Source: Candidatus Blautia excrementigallinarum
GTDB lineage: Bacteria > Bacillota > Clostridia > Lachnospirales > Lachnospiraceae
DNA: 41,789 nucleotides
Reading direction: 5' to 3'
Assembly (NCBI GenBank): GCA_019119235.1
Contig: DWXL01000013.1
Coordinates: forward strand, 1 to 41,789
Position 1 is the first letter of the stretch, and every line of letters starts with the position of its first letter. The notes beneath the pieces were generated by a model. It did no database searches. It was not told where the DNA came from and worked only from the letters and a program-made list of their open reading frames with translations. A program made the translations under genes and the position numbers. Shown here in pieces: positions 1 to 8,128 of the stretch.

Positions 1-297
1 CATTACAAAAACCTGAACATGTCGCATGAATTTCCGGAAATACCGGATCAGGACATGTCCCTGGCGGAATTCGAGTTCAAGGAAATGCTGGGGCTGGTAA
101 AAGAAGAGTACCGGATCGTGCTGATCCTGTATTATGTGGAAGGGCTGCGGATTTCTGAAATAGGGGAACTTCTTGATCTGAACGAAAATACTGTGAAGTC
201 AAGGCTTGTAAGAGCAAGGGAACAGATCAAAAAGCAGTATGAGGCGGCTGCGGTCAGAGCGAACGGGGCGGCGCAGAGCGGAATGATATCACGGTAA
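1..297 (+). CDS. RNA polymerase sigma-70 (ECF-type) factor, C-terminal part
   Basis: The reading frame is open from base 1, so the gene begins outside the window and only its last 98 codons are present. The visible part is sigma region 4: a helix-turn-helix beginning around LRISEIGELLDL and continuing into NTVKSRLVRAREQIKK, which in this family binds the -35 element. The preceding segment (YRIVLILYYVEG) is the usual start of region 4. The stop lies 24 nt before a DUF4179 membrane protein, the common sigma/anti-sigma arrangement in Clostridia. The stress or signal it responds to cannot be told from this fragment. Family assignment is secure; the identity of the regulon is unknown. Confidence 0.88.
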   Translation, partial: HYKNLNMSHEFPEIPDQDMSLAEFEFKEMLGLVKEEYRIVLILYYVEGLRISEIGELLDLNENTVKSRLVRAREQIKKQYEAAAVRANGAAQSGMISR

Positions 298-321
298 CAG
301 GCACAGGAAAGGGATGATCAG

Positions 322-2010
322 ATGAAAAAATATACAGATTTCAATATCGAAAAAGAGGACAGACAGACGGATCAGATGATAAAGAGAACCCTGGACGCGG
401 ATTTTCCTCTTCCGGAAACTGTGGAGAACGCGAAGCGGGAAGCTTTCGCAAAAATCCGGGAAAAAGCGAAAGATAAGAAAACAGGAGAGAAAATATATAA
501 TATTGATAACCGTTCCGGCGGCACCGATTCCGGCAGAAAAACTGCCATGAGACTTCGCCGGACCTTCCTCGGCTTTGCGGCCGCTGCGGCGGCGTTTTCC
601 GGAGTATGTATCGTCAATCCGGCTTTTGCATCGAATATTCCGGTAGTGGGAGGCATATTTGAGACTCTGGGTAATTCCCTGGGATTTTCAGGAGATTTCG
701 ATAAATACGCGGAACCCGCAGGAGATACGGAAGCAGAAAACACACAGAAATCGGGTGATCCGGAGGCAGAAGATGTGGATAACTCCGGTCAGAAGACAGA
801 TACTGTGGAAACAGGCGGCAAAAATACAGGCGAACCGAAGAATGGTATCACGGCAACACAGAACGGAACTTCCGTGACTCTGTCGGAGGTATATTGTAAC
901 GATTCTGCTCTGTATCTGGCTTTTAAGATCGAGACTGAGGATAAATTCCCGGATACTATGATGGATCAGGAAGGGAAACCCGTTGTGCGTTTCGGTTTCG
1001 ACTCTGCTTTCAGCACCAGTTTCCAGTCCGGAAAGGATGAGATGCTTCTGAACAGTTATCTGGACGGACAGATACTGGACGAGAATACATATGCAGGAGT
1101 CCTCCGTATCGAAAGCACAGATTTGACGGTGGATGAAAAAGGCTGGAACGACTTTTATAACGCCAGAAATTCTTTCTTTGAGGAAAACGGTATTGACGTC
1201 GATAGCTTCAGTACAGATCAGATCAGCAAGGTGTTTGGAATCGAAGAGTATACCGATGAGATCCTCCCGGAGATCGGCGGTCCGGATATCCACGATTATG
1301 TAAAAGAGATATCTCTCCCTGAGGATTTTACTCTTGATCTAACTGTGAGAGATATCATCGGAACACTTCCGGAAGACCAGAGTAAGTTGCCGGAGATACC
1401 GGAAGATATTAAAAAGGCATATGAGGACGCCATGGCCGAAAACGGTCTCAGCACAGAAGAGAGCGCTTATGATAATTTCACGGAAGAGCAGAAGGATACG
1501 GAGCACCGGCTCTTTACGGAGATGTGGAACGCTTACTATGAACGATATCCGGAAGCGGCGGGACCGGGCAATGAATATGAGAACTGGATCCTGGATGGAG
1601 AATGGAAGTTTACGGTTGATGTAAATAAAAACCTCTCCGATACAGTTACAAAAGATATCGATGTGACAGACGGCGACGGATACGGCGTAACTTCCATCAC
1701 AAAAACCCCATTTGAGATCACAGTGGAAATGAATGACCCTGAAGCAAAATATGTCCCGGTAGTGCTGGACGCTGAAGGGGAATTGATGACCGGAGGCGGA
1801 CTTGTAGGAAACATGGAAACTGTAGCTGTACAGGGAAAAGACACTTCCACCGTTTATGTATATATTTGTGATTATTATGAATACATGGACGAACTGAAAG
1901 GATACTACTGGTCGGAAGACTACGTAGAAAAGGCAAAAGAGAAAACCTTCCGGGAGCTTCTGGATGAAAGAGCCGTTGCGAAAGCGGAAGTGAATTTTGA
2001 CGAGCCGTAA
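322..2010 (+). CDS. DUF4179 domain membrane protein, probable anti-sigma factor
   Basis: A 562-residue protein. Residues 1-75 are hydrophilic and would be cytoplasmic. One Ala-rich transmembrane helix spans about 81-99. It is followed by the NPAFASNIPVVGGIFE segment (about 99-114) that opens DUF4179 domains in Firmicutes. A low-complexity acidic linker (about 130-175) precedes a large extracytoplasmic region. Inference from known pairs: the short N-terminal part holds the upstream sigma factor and the outer part senses an envelope signal. The start ATG follows an AAAGGGA ribosome site. A Rho-independent terminator at 2110-2145 closes the two-gene unit. No classical zinc anti-sigma HxxxCxxC motif is present in the N-terminal part, so the binding mode is uncertain. 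Confidence 0.75.
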   Translation: MKKYTDFNIEKEDRQTDQMIKRTLDADFPLPETVENAKREAFAKIREKAKDKKTGEKIYNIDNRSGGTDSGRKTAMRLRRTFLGFAAAAAAFSGVCIVNPAFASNIPVVGGIFETLGNSLGFSGDFDKYAEPAGDTEAENTQKSGDPEAEDVDNSGQKTDTVETGGKNTGEPKNGITATQNGTSVTLSEVYCNDSALYLAFKIETEDKFPDTMMDQEGKPVVRFGFDSAFSTSFQSGKDEMLLNSYLDGQILDENTYAGVLRIESTDLTVDEKGWNDFYNARNSFFEENGIDVDSFSTDQISKVFGIEEYTDEILPEIGGPDIHDYVKEISLPEDFTLDLTVRDIIGTLPEDQSKLPEIPEDIKKAYEDAMAENGLSTEESAYDNFTEEQKDTEHRLFTEMWNAYYERYPEAAGPGNEYENWILDGEWKFTVDVNKNLSDTVTKDIDVTDGDGYGVTSITKTPFEITVEMNDPEAKYVPVVLDAEGELMTGGGLVGNMETVAVQGKDTSTVYVYICDYYEYMDELKGYYWSEDYVEKAKEKTFRELLDERAVAKAEVNFDEP

Positions 2011-2024
2011 GGAAACGTTGGGGA

Positions 2025-2102
2025 GGATTTCAGAATTGGATCTTAGAATCGGATTTCAGAATTGAATTTCAGATTTGGGTTTTAGATTTGGATTTCAGAT
2101 TT
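2025..2102. repeat. 13-bp tandem repeat, six units
   Basis: Six contiguous 13-bp units begin at 2025, 2038, 2051, 2064, 2077 and 2090. The consensus is GGATTTCAGAWTT and there are no insertions or deletions between units. The array starts 15 bases after the DUF4179 stop codon and runs into the terminator stem at 2110. 13 is not a multiple of three, and the array is outside any supported gene. Confidence 0.85.
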
Positions 2103-2109
2103 GAATTCC

Positions 2110-2145
2110 CGGGGGCTGCCTGTTAATTCAGGCAGTCCCCGTTTT
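2110..2145 (+). terminator. Rho-independent terminator after the sigma/DUF4179 unit
   Basis: A 13-bp stem pairs 2110-2122 (CGGGGGCTGCCTG) with 2129-2141 (CAGGCAGTCCCCG). It contains one G-T pair and has a 6-nt TTAATT loop. A short TTTT run follows at 2142-2145. The stem is strong but the T tract is modest. Confidence 0.75.
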
Positions 2146-2160
2146 GCCGTTAAATCGAGG

Positions 2161-2535
2161 ATGTACCGCTTGAATTCGCATTTCTCTTATTTTAACCGTA
2201 CAAATTTCCGGTATGTACCGCTCGAATTCATTTTTTTGTATGTAACCGTGCGAATTTCCAGAATGTACCGCTTAAATTTACATTTCACTTATTCTAACCG
2301 TACAAATTTCCGGTATGTACCGCTCGAATTCATTTTTCTTGTATGTAACCGTGCGAATTTCCAGAATATACCGCTTAAATTTACATTTCTCTTATTTTAA
2401 CCGTGTGAATTTCCGGAATGTACCGCCTGAATTTGCATTTCACTTATTCTAACCGTACTAATTTCCAGGATGCACCGCTTAAATACAATTTTCTCGCATT
2501 TTAACCGTATAACTTCACAGAATGTACGGTTTGGC
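2161..2535. repeat. About 52-bp tandem repeat array, seven units plus a partial
   Basis: Units starting with ATGTACCGC or a close variant begin at 2161, 2213, 2263, 2315, 2366, 2418, 2470 and (degenerate) 2522, giving periods of 50 to 52 bp. Each unit also contains an AACCGT motif followed by an AATTTCC motif. Units 2-3 are almost identical to units 4-5, so there is a second-order period of about 102 bp. Changing unit length breaks any single reading frame across the array. No protein-coding or RNA family is recognised. Confidence 0.85.
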
Positions 2536-2601
2536 ACCGGGAATTATCTGCAGCAGCAGTATCAAACTAACGAAATCCGGATTAATGGAATATATTTGTC
2601 C

Positions 2602-2697
2602 TACTTCAAATCCGGAACAAGCTTGTACTTCAAACCTGGAATCAACTTGCACTTCAAACCCGGAATCAGCTTGCACTTAAAATCCACAACCGGTTTG
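2602..2697. repeat. 24-bp tandem repeat, four units
   Basis: Four 24-bp units begin at 2602, 2626, 2650 and 2674. The consensus is YACTTCAAACCYGGAATCARC followed by TTG. The last unit is more divergent. The period is eight codons, and one frame would read as an octapeptide repeat of the YFKPGINL type. No ribosome site supports translation. The array ends just before the promoter of the next gene. Confidence 0.8.
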
Positions 2698-2704
2698 TAT
2701 AATC

Positions 2705-2733
2705 TTGCGTCCACGTGTCTGACATGTTAGAAT
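2705..2733 (+). promoter_or_regulatory. Probable sigma-A promoter of the radical-SAM/RNase G operon
   Basis: A -35 box TTGCGT (2705-2710) is followed by a 17-bp spacer and a -10 box TAGAAT (2728-2733). The -10 box is preceded by TGT, which makes it an extended -10. It lies 37 bp before the start codon of the radical-SAM gene. Confidence 0.6.
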
Positions 2734-2770
2734 AGCTGGAAAGAATAAATTAAGACAAAGGTAATAGAAG

Positions 2771-4639
2771 ATGAGAAAATTAGCTTTAAGCGATGAAATT
2801 CTGCTGCAGATTGACAAAGCTGCCCGGTATATCGGCGGCGAGGTCAATTCCGTAATGAAGGATAAGAAAAAGGTGGATATCCGGTTTTGCATGGCGTTCC
2901 CGGATGTCTATGAGATCGGCATGTCCAACCTGGGCATGATGATCCTGTATGATATGTTTAATAAAAGAGAGGACGTATGGTGCGAGCGCCTTTTCTCTCC
3001 CTGGACAGATCTTGATAAGATCATGCGCGAGCAGCACATTCCGCTTTTTGCCCTGGAATCCCAGGAACCGGTGAAGGATTTTGATTTCCTGGGCATTACC
3101 ATGGGTTACGAAATGTGTTATACCAATGTGCTCCAGCTCCTTGATCTTTCCGGGATCCCTCTGAAGGCGGCCGACAGAACGGAAGAGGATCCCATTGTCA
3201 TCGGAGGAGGCGCCTGCGCCTATAATCCGGAGCCAATGGCGCCTTTCTTCGACCTCATCTATATTGGGGAGGGAGAAACCTCCTACGACGCATTGTTTGA
3301 CGCCTATAAGGCCAACAGGGCCGCAGGCGGCACAAGGGAGGATTTCCTCCTTGCGGCGGCGAAGGTCCCCGGAATTTATGTGCCGGCGTTTTATGATGTT
3401 TCCTATAATGAGGACGGAACCATTGCCTCTTTCGCGCCCGGACGCCCGGGAGTTCCTGAAAAAGTGGATAAACAGCTGGTACTTGATATGGAGAACGGAT
3501 ATGACAGGCTGGAATCTCCTGTGGTGCCTTTTATCAAGGCCACTCAGGACAGAGTGACTCTGGAGATCCAGAGAGGCTGCATCCGCGGCTGCCGTTTCTG
3601 CCAGGCGGGAATGGTCTACCGGCCCACCAGGGAAAGAGATGTGGAGACTCTGAAAGAGTCCGCCCGAACCATGCTCCAGCGGACTGGTCATGAGGAGATT
3701 TCCCTGAGTTCCTTAAGTTCCAGCGATTACAGTGAACTGAAAGAACTGGTTACATTCCTTATCAATGAGTTTGACGGCAAAGCCGTGAATATTTCCCTTC
3801 CTTCCCTCAGGATCGACGCTTTTGCCCTGGATGTTATGAGCAAGGTGCAGGATGTGAAAAAAGGCAGTCTCACCTTTGCGCCGGAAGCCGGCACACAGAG
3901 ACTGAGGGACGTGATCAACAAGGGACTGACAGAAGAGGATATCCTCTACGGAGCCGGACAGGCTTTCGAGGGAGGCTGGAACAAAGTGAAACTTTATTTC
4001 ATGCTGGGCCTTCCCACAGAGACAGAAGATGATATGAAAGGTATCGCTTATCTGGCGGAAAAGATCGCCGAGCGGTATTATGAGATTCCCAAGGATCAGA
4101 GAAACGGAAAGGTGCAGATCTCTGTCAGCACATCCTTCTTTGTTCCCAAACCTTTCACTCCTTTCCAGTGGGCTTCCATGTTCCGGGAGGAGGATTTCAT
4201 TGAAAAAGCAAAGGTGGTAAAAGAGGAGATCCGCGCCCAGCTGAATCAGAAGAGCATCCGCTATCACTGGCATGAGCCGGATGTGACGGTGCTGGAGGGA
4301 TTTCTGGCAAGAGGAGACAGAAGATGCGCGGATGTGATCCTTTCCGCTTACCGGAAAGGCGCGCTCTATGACGCCTGGTCCGAGACGCTCCGCTACGATC
4401 TCTGGAAGGAAGCCTTCCGGGAGACAGGCGTTTCGCTGGAGTTCTATACCATGAGAGAGAGAAGCACGGAGGAGATCCTTCCCTGGGATTTCATCGACGC
4501 GGGAGTGTCAAAAGACTTCCTGAAGCGGGAATGGAAGAACGCCCGTGAGGAAAAAGTGACGCCAAACTGCCGCCAGCAGTGTTCCGGATGCGGCGCAAGA
4601 AAATATAAAGGAGGTGTGTGCGTTGAAGGTCAGGATTAA
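2771..4639 (+). CDS. TIGR03960-family radical SAM protein with B12-binding-like N-terminal domain
   Basis: A 622-residue protein. Residues about 35-200 resemble the cobalamin-binding-like N-terminal domain of this family (GMSNLGM, IGGGACAYNPEPMAPF). The radical SAM core begins at C270-xxx-C274-xx-C277, the [4Fe-4S] cluster ligands that cleave S-adenosylmethionine. Later motifs include SLPSLRID and FAPEAGTQRLRDVINK. The C-terminus adds a Cys-rich tail (CRQQCSGCGA). The family is nearly always next to the DUF2344/TIGR03936 protein, as here, where the two genes overlap by 17 bp. The substrate is unknown; proximity to RNase G and ribosomal genes suggests an RNA or translation link, but that is inference. 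Confidence 0.88.
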   Translation: MRKLALSDEILLQIDKAARYIGGEVNSVMKDKKKVDIRFCMAFPDVYEIGMSNLGMMILYDMFNKREDVWCERLFSPWTDLDKIMREQHIPLFALESQEPVKDFDFLGITMGYEMCYTNVLQLLDLSGIPLKAADRTEEDPIVIGGGACAYNPEPMAPFFDLIYIGEGETSYDALFDAYKANRAAGGTREDFLLAAAKVPGIYVPAFYDVSYNEDGTIASFAPGRPGVPEKVDKQLVLDMENGYDRLESPVVPFIKATQDRVTLEIQRGCIRGCRFCQAGMVYRPTRERDVETLKESARTMLQRTGHEEISLSSLSSSDYSELKELVTFLINEFDGKAVNISLPSLRIDAFALDVMSKVQDVKKGSLTFAPEAGTQRLRDVINKGLTEEDILYGAGQAFEGGWNKVKLYFMLGLPTETEDDMKGIAYLAEKIAERYYEIPKDQRNGKVQISVSTSFFVPKPFTPFQWASMFREEDFIEKAKVVKEEIRAQLNQKSIRYHWHEPDVTVLEGFLARGDRRCADVILSAYRKGALYDAWSETLRYDLWKEAFRETGVSLEFYTMRERSTEEILPWDFIDAGVSKDFLKREWKNAREEKVTPNCRQQCSGCGARKYKGGVCVEGQD

Positions 4640-5330
4640 ATTTTCCAAAACCGGCCCCATGAAGTTCGTGGGCCATCTGGATACCATGCGCTTTTTTCAG
4701 AAAGCGATCCGCCGCTGCGGTCTTCCGGCCGCTTTTTCCGGCGGATACAGTCCCCATATGATCATGTCCTTTGCCGCGCCTCTTGGGGTGGGAACGGAAA
4801 GCCTGGGAGAATATTTCGACCTGGAGCTTACGGAAATTGTTCCCACCGCTGAAATTGAAAAGAGACTGAACGAGGTAATGGTGGAGGGGATTTCTGTCTG
4901 CTCCGCCAGAAAAGTGGAGGACGGAAAAGCCGGAACCGCCATGGCCCTGGTGGCCGCGGCCGATTACTTCGTAAGATTCCGCGGGGGAAAAGCTCCCACC
5001 GTCTCCTGGCAGGATAAAATCGGCGAATTTGCCGGTCAGAAGGAGATCGTCGTCACCAAAAAGACAAAACGGAGCGAAAAGACGGTTGATATCCGTCCAT
5101 GGATCTACCAGATGGAAGCGTCCGGGGAAGGCGTGTTCCTGAAACTGGCAGCCGCCAGTTCCAACTACACGAAGCCGGAGCTGGTGATGGATACATTCCT
5201 TAAATGGATGGGAGAGGAGCCGGCTCCTTTTGCCTATATGATCGAAAGACGGGAGGTATACGCGGACAAAGGTACGGAAGGAACGCATTCTTTCATACCT
5301 CTGGAGGCGTTGGGAGAAAAAGTTGAGTAA
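4623..5330 (+). CDS. TIGR03936/DUF2344 radical SAM-associated protein
   Basis: A 235-residue protein with the characteristic opening KVRIKFSKTGPMKFVGHLD and the FSGGYSPHMIMSFAAPLGVG motif of the DUF2344 family. I choose TTG 4623 as start because a strong AAAGGAGG site (4607-4614) sits 8 nt before it; the in-frame GTG at 4614 overlaps the ribosome site itself. In other bacteria this domain can be fused to the C-terminus of the upstream radical SAM protein, so a two-subunit enzyme is likely. The end overlaps the RNase G start by 8 bp, which implies translational coupling. The biochemical function is not established. Confidence 0.85.
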   Translation: MKVRIKFSKTGPMKFVGHLDTMRFFQKAIRRCGLPAAFSGGYSPHMIMSFAAPLGVGTESLGEYFDLELTEIVPTAEIEKRLNEVMVEGISVCSARKVEDGKAGTAMALVAAADYFVRFRGGKAPTVSWQDKIGEFAGQKEIVVTKKTKRSEKTVDIRPWIYQMEASGEGVFLKLAAASSNYTKPELVMDTFLKWMGEEPAPFAYMIERREVYADKGTEGTHSFIPLEALGEKVE

Positions 5331-6534
5331 GCTGATCATTAGTAAAATGCCGGTCCACGGATGTCCCTGTATCGTGTGCGCAGTAGTCTCGGATAATAAA
5401 GTGCAGGAACTCCGGCTGGAACCGTTTGAAAAGAAAAGTATTCTCGGCAATATCTATGTGGGAAAAACGGAAGAGATCGCCTCCAATATCCGCGCGGCTT
5501 TTATCCGGTTCGCCGACGGACAGAAAGGCTACATGCCCCTCAGCGAAGGAGACAGGGCCATCTATACATCCGGACGGAAGGGGAACGCGCCGCTCCGGCC
5601 CGGAGACGAACTTCTCGTTCAGGTAAAGCGAGACGCAATGAAAGGCAAACTGCCCGCCCTGACTTCCGACCTTAATCTCACCGGAAAATATTTTGCCCTC
5701 ACAACGGGAAATAAAAAAATCGGGTTTTCCGCGAAACTCTCGAAAGAAGAGGCGGCGCTCGCAGCCAAATGGCTGGAGGACGAGCGGCAGATTCCGGAAA
5801 GAGAATACGGTCTCATCGTCAGAACCAACGCGGCGGACGCGACCAAAGAAGACTTTCTCCATGAACTGGAATATCTGAAGAAACTGTACCGGAAAACTGC
5901 CGTTGAAGGCAGGAACCGCACCTGTTTCAGCTGCCTTTACGAGGCGGAACCTTTTTATCTGGCGGCGGTGCGGGATATCTACAGCCGCGATCTGGAGGAA
6001 ATCGTTACAGATGTTCCGGAGATCCATCAGAAATTATCCTATTATCTTCAGGACTTCAAGCCGGAAGAACTGGAGAAGCTGCGGCTTTATGACGACGCTC
6101 TGCTTCCCTTATATAAACTGTACCGTCTGGAAACTGCTCTGGAAGAGGTGGAACGGGAAAAGATCTGGCTGAACAGCGGAGGTTTCCTTGTGATCCAGCA
6201 GACGGAGGCCTTCGTTTCCATCGACGTGAACAGCGGCAAATATACGGGAAAGAAAAAAGCCGAGGAAACCTACCGGAAGATCAATCTAGAAGCGGCAGGA
6301 GAGATCGCACGCCAGATCCGCCTTCGGAATCTCTCCGGGATCATCCTGATCGATTTTATCAATATGGAGAATCCGGACCATACGGACGAGCTGTTCCATG
6401 TGCTTCAGAAATACCTCCGCAAAGACCCGGTGAAATGCAGGGCTGTGGATATCACGCCTCTCCATATCCTGGAGATGACAAGAAAGAAAGTGAGACGGCC
6501 GGTGGCGGAAGAACTAGCCGAGATAAAAAGGTAA
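5323..6534 (+). CDS. rng: Ribonuclease E/G family endoribonuclease (RNase G)
   Basis: A 403-residue single-strand-specific endoribonuclease acting in rRNA/mRNA processing. Residues about 35-110 form an S1-like RNA-binding region (ILGNIYVGK, AAFIRFADGQKGYMPL). The 5' sensor/RNase H-like region is followed by the metal-binding aspartates D301 (SIDVNSGKY) and D344 (LIDFINM), which align with the two catalytic aspartates of E. coli RNase E. The protein stops soon after HILEMTRKKV and so lacks the zinc-link CPxC motif and small C-terminal domain of the enterobacterial enzymes. The start is TTG 5323, with GGGAG upstream and an 8-bp overlap with the preceding gene. Confidence 0.9.
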   Translation: MSKLIISKMPVHGCPCIVCAVVSDNKVQELRLEPFEKKSILGNIYVGKTEEIASNIRAAFIRFADGQKGYMPLSEGDRAIYTSGRKGNAPLRPGDELLVQVKRDAMKGKLPALTSDLNLTGKYFALTTGNKKIGFSAKLSKEEAALAAKWLEDERQIPEREYGLIVRTNAADATKEDFLHELEYLKKLYRKTAVEGRNRTCFSCLYEAEPFYLAAVRDIYSRDLEEIVTDVPEIHQKLSYYLQDFKPEELEKLRLYDDALLPLYKLYRLETALEEVEREKIWLNSGGFLVIQQTEAFVSIDVNSGKYTGKKKAEETYRKINLEAAGEIARQIRLRNLSGIILIDFINMENPDHTDELFHVLQKYLRKDPVKCRAVDITPLHILEMTRKKVRRPVAEELAEIKR

Positions 6535-6615
6535 AGTAAAAAATATAAACGGGAATAGAAAAGACCGGAATATAAATAACGAAAATATGAAAGAAACAGA
6601 ACAGGAGATAAATAT

Positions 6616-6981
6616 ATGCTGAAATTTGCACACTTTAATTTTAATGTACTGGATCTTGAAAAAAGCCTTGCTTTTTACAAAGAGGCGCTGGGAATCGAAC
6701 CGGTACGTGAAAAAGAAGCCGCAGACGGCTCTTTTAAGCTGGTCTATCTGGGAGACGGGGAAACGGATTTCCAGCTGGAACTGACCTGGCTGAAAGACCG
6801 GACAGAGCCATACAACCTTGGAGAATGTGAATTCCATCTTGCCTTTGTAACAGACAGATATGATGAATTGCGCAGACACCATGAGGAGATGGGATGTATC
6901 GCCTTTGAGAATCCGTCTATGGGAATCTACTTCATTACAGATCCGGACGGATACTGGATTGAGATCGTACCGGAAAGATAA
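6616..6981 (+). CDS. VOC/glyoxalase I-fold metalloprotein
   Basis: A 121-residue protein with two beta-alpha-beta-beta-beta modules of the vicinal-oxygen-chelate fold. The four expected metal ligands are visible at H6, E55, H74 and E116, close to the positions in glyoxalase I (lactoylglutathione lyase). The opening HFNFNVLDLEKSLAFYKEAL and the ending DPDGYWIEIVPE are typical. The enzyme would remove methylglyoxal adducts or act on a related substrate. Many Clostridia lack glutathione, so the natural thiol is uncertain. It is inserted between rng and the rplU promoter; the start ATG follows CAGGAG. Confidence 0.85.
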   Translation: MLKFAHFNFNVLDLEKSLAFYKEALGIEPVREKEAADGSFKLVYLGDGETDFQLELTWLKDRTEPYNLGECEFHLAFVTDRYDELRRHHEEMGCIAFENPSMGIYFITDPDGYWIEIVPER

Positions 6982-7024
6982 GGAGAAAACCTGTAAAAAA
7001 CCTGAAAAAATCAGGAAAACTGTC

Positions 7025-7053
7025 TTGACGAACCCATAAGGCCATGCTATTAT
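7025..7053 (+). promoter_or_regulatory. Promoter of the rplU operon
   Basis: TTGACG (7025-7030), a 17-bp spacer and TATTAT (7048-7053), with TGC before the -10 (extended -10). An overlapping TATAAT at 7051-7056 would need a 20-bp spacer. The strong sequence fits a ribosomal protein operon. Confidence 0.72.
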
Positions 7054-7060
7054 AATACAG

Positions 7061-7170
7061 TATGCCGCACAAAGAGGTAGAAGTATTCCAGAACAAACCG
7101 AAAGCGAATAATATAAATGCCGTATAAAGTTTGTGTAACAGGATCACCGTATTTGGCGAGTAAAGATTAT
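7061..7170 (+). ncRNA. 5' leader of rplU, possible L21 leader element
   Basis: About 120 nt of untranslated leader lie between the promoter and the rplU ribosome site. Firmicutes often have a structured L21 leader here that is thought to mediate autogenous control by a ribosomal protein. I see possible GCC/GGC pairings (7118-7160 region) but could not confirm the family consensus by eye. Confidence 0.4.
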
Positions 7171-7184
7171 AGGAGGTGCCACAG

Positions 7185-7490
7185 ATGTACGCAATTATTG
7201 CAACAGGTGGTAAACAGTACAAAGTTGCCGAGGGCGACGTAATCAGAGTAGAAAAGCTCGGTGTTGAGGCTGGCGAGACCGTTACATTTGACAATGTACT
7301 TGCAGTAAGCAACGACGGACTGAAAGTCGGAGCTGACGTAGCAGATGCCAGTGTTACCGCTTCTGTAGTTGAGAACGGCAAGGCTAAGAAAGTCATCGTT
7401 TACAAGTACAAGAGAAAAACTGGATATCACAAGAAAAACGGTCACAGACAGCAGTACACAAAGGTTAAAATCGAAAAGATCAACGCTTAA
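7185..7490 (+). CDS. rplU: 50S ribosomal protein L21
   Basis: A 101-residue protein beginning [18 protein letters not shown] and carrying the [20 protein letters not shown] signature of L21, which binds 23S rRNA in the large subunit. ATG 7185 is chosen as start because AGGAGG (7171-7176) lies 8 nt upstream; an in-frame GTG at 7176 is part of that ribosome site. It is the first gene of the classical Firmicutes rplU-prp-rpmA cluster. Confidence 0.97.
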   Translation: MYAIIATGGKQYKVAEGDVIRVEKLGVEAGETVTFDNVLAVSNDGLKVGADVADASVTASVVENGKAKKVIVYKYKRKTGYHKKNGHRQQYTKVKIEKINA

Positions 7491-7502
7491 TCTGGTGTTT
7501 GT

Positions 7503-7823
7503 ATGATTACAGTTACAGTCAGTAAGAAGAACAATTCCTATACAGAGTTTGTTTCCAGGGGACACGCCGGTTACGCGGAGGAAGGGCAGGACATTATATG
7601 CGCCGCCGTTTCCGCGCTGATCATCAGCACGGTGAATTCTCTGGAGGCCCTTACGAAAGATCATTTCCGGCTGGAAGATAAGGACGGATATGTGCGTATC
7701 CTTTTTCCGGAGGAACTTTCCGACGGCGGGAAACTTCTGATGGATTCCCTTGTTCTCGGGCTGACCGAAATTGAAAAAAGTTATTCAAAACGATATCTGA
7801 AAGTAAAAGTCAGGGAGGTGTAA
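7503..7823 (+). CDS. prp: Ribosomal-processing cysteine protease Prp (YsxB)
   Basis: A 106-residue protein. Prp removes the N-terminal extension of L27 in Firmicutes before the ribosome is assembled. The catalytic dyad is visible as H21 in [12 protein letters not shown] and C33 in IICAAVSAL. It lies between rplU and rpmA, 12 nt after L21 and 4 nt before the L27 start, which is the invariant arrangement in species whose L27 carries the extension. The L27 encoded here does have such an extension, so enzyme and substrate agree. Confidence 0.93.
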   Translation: MITVTVSKKNNSYTEFVSRGHAGYAEEGQDIICAAVSALIISTVNSLEALTKDHFRLEDKDGYVRILFPEELSDGGKLLMDSLVLGLTEIEKSYSKRYLKVKVREV

Positions 7824-7827
7824 CGAT

Positions 7828-8115
7828 ATGATGAAAATGAACCTTCAGTTATTCGCACATAAAAAAGGTGTTGGTTCCACAAAGAACGGCCGTGATTCCG
7901 AGTCCAAGAGACTGGGCGCCAAGAGAGCTGACGGACAGTTTGTAAAGGCTGGAAACATCCTGTACAGACAGCGCGGAACCAGAATCCACCCGGGCGTAAA
8001 CGTAGGCTGCGGCAGAGATTATACTTTATTTGCTCTGACAGACGGTGTGGTAAGATTCACCAGAAAAGGACGCGATAAGAAACAGGTTTCTATCGTTCCG
8101 GTAGAGGCAGAATAA
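7828..8115 (+). CDS. rpmA: 50S ribosomal protein L27 with cleavable N-terminal extension
   Basis: A 95-residue protein. The N-terminus [20 protein letters not shown] has the LQLF/AHKKG motif cut by Prp between F and A, which exposes the mature end that reaches the peptidyl transferase centre. The rest is standard L27 ([31 protein letters not shown]). Three in-frame ATGs occur at 7828, 7831 and 7837; GGGAGGTG at 7813-7820 best fits 7828. A terminator-like hairpin lies 13 nt after the stop. Confidence 0.97.
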   Translation: MMKMNLQLFAHKKGVGSTKNGRDSESKRLGAKRADGQFVKAGNILYRQRGTRIHPGVNVGCGRDYTLFALTDGVVRFTRKGRDKKQVSIVPVEAE

Positions 8116-8128
8116 TCAAGTTCAGGCA

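Noticed and set aside
2101-2400. 99-codon + strand frame over the 52-bp repeats, with a repetitive peptide
   Set aside because: It starts inside the terminator stem, has no ribosome site, and the unit lengths of 50-52 bp shift frame along the array.
2161-2535. Possible CRISPR array
   Set aside because: The units are directly contiguous and all parts are similar; there are no unique spacers of constant length and no cas genes.
2470-2730. 86-codon frame including the 24-bp repeat
   Set aside because: No ribosome site, start inside another repeat unit, end overlapping the predicted -10 box. Kept only as a finding.
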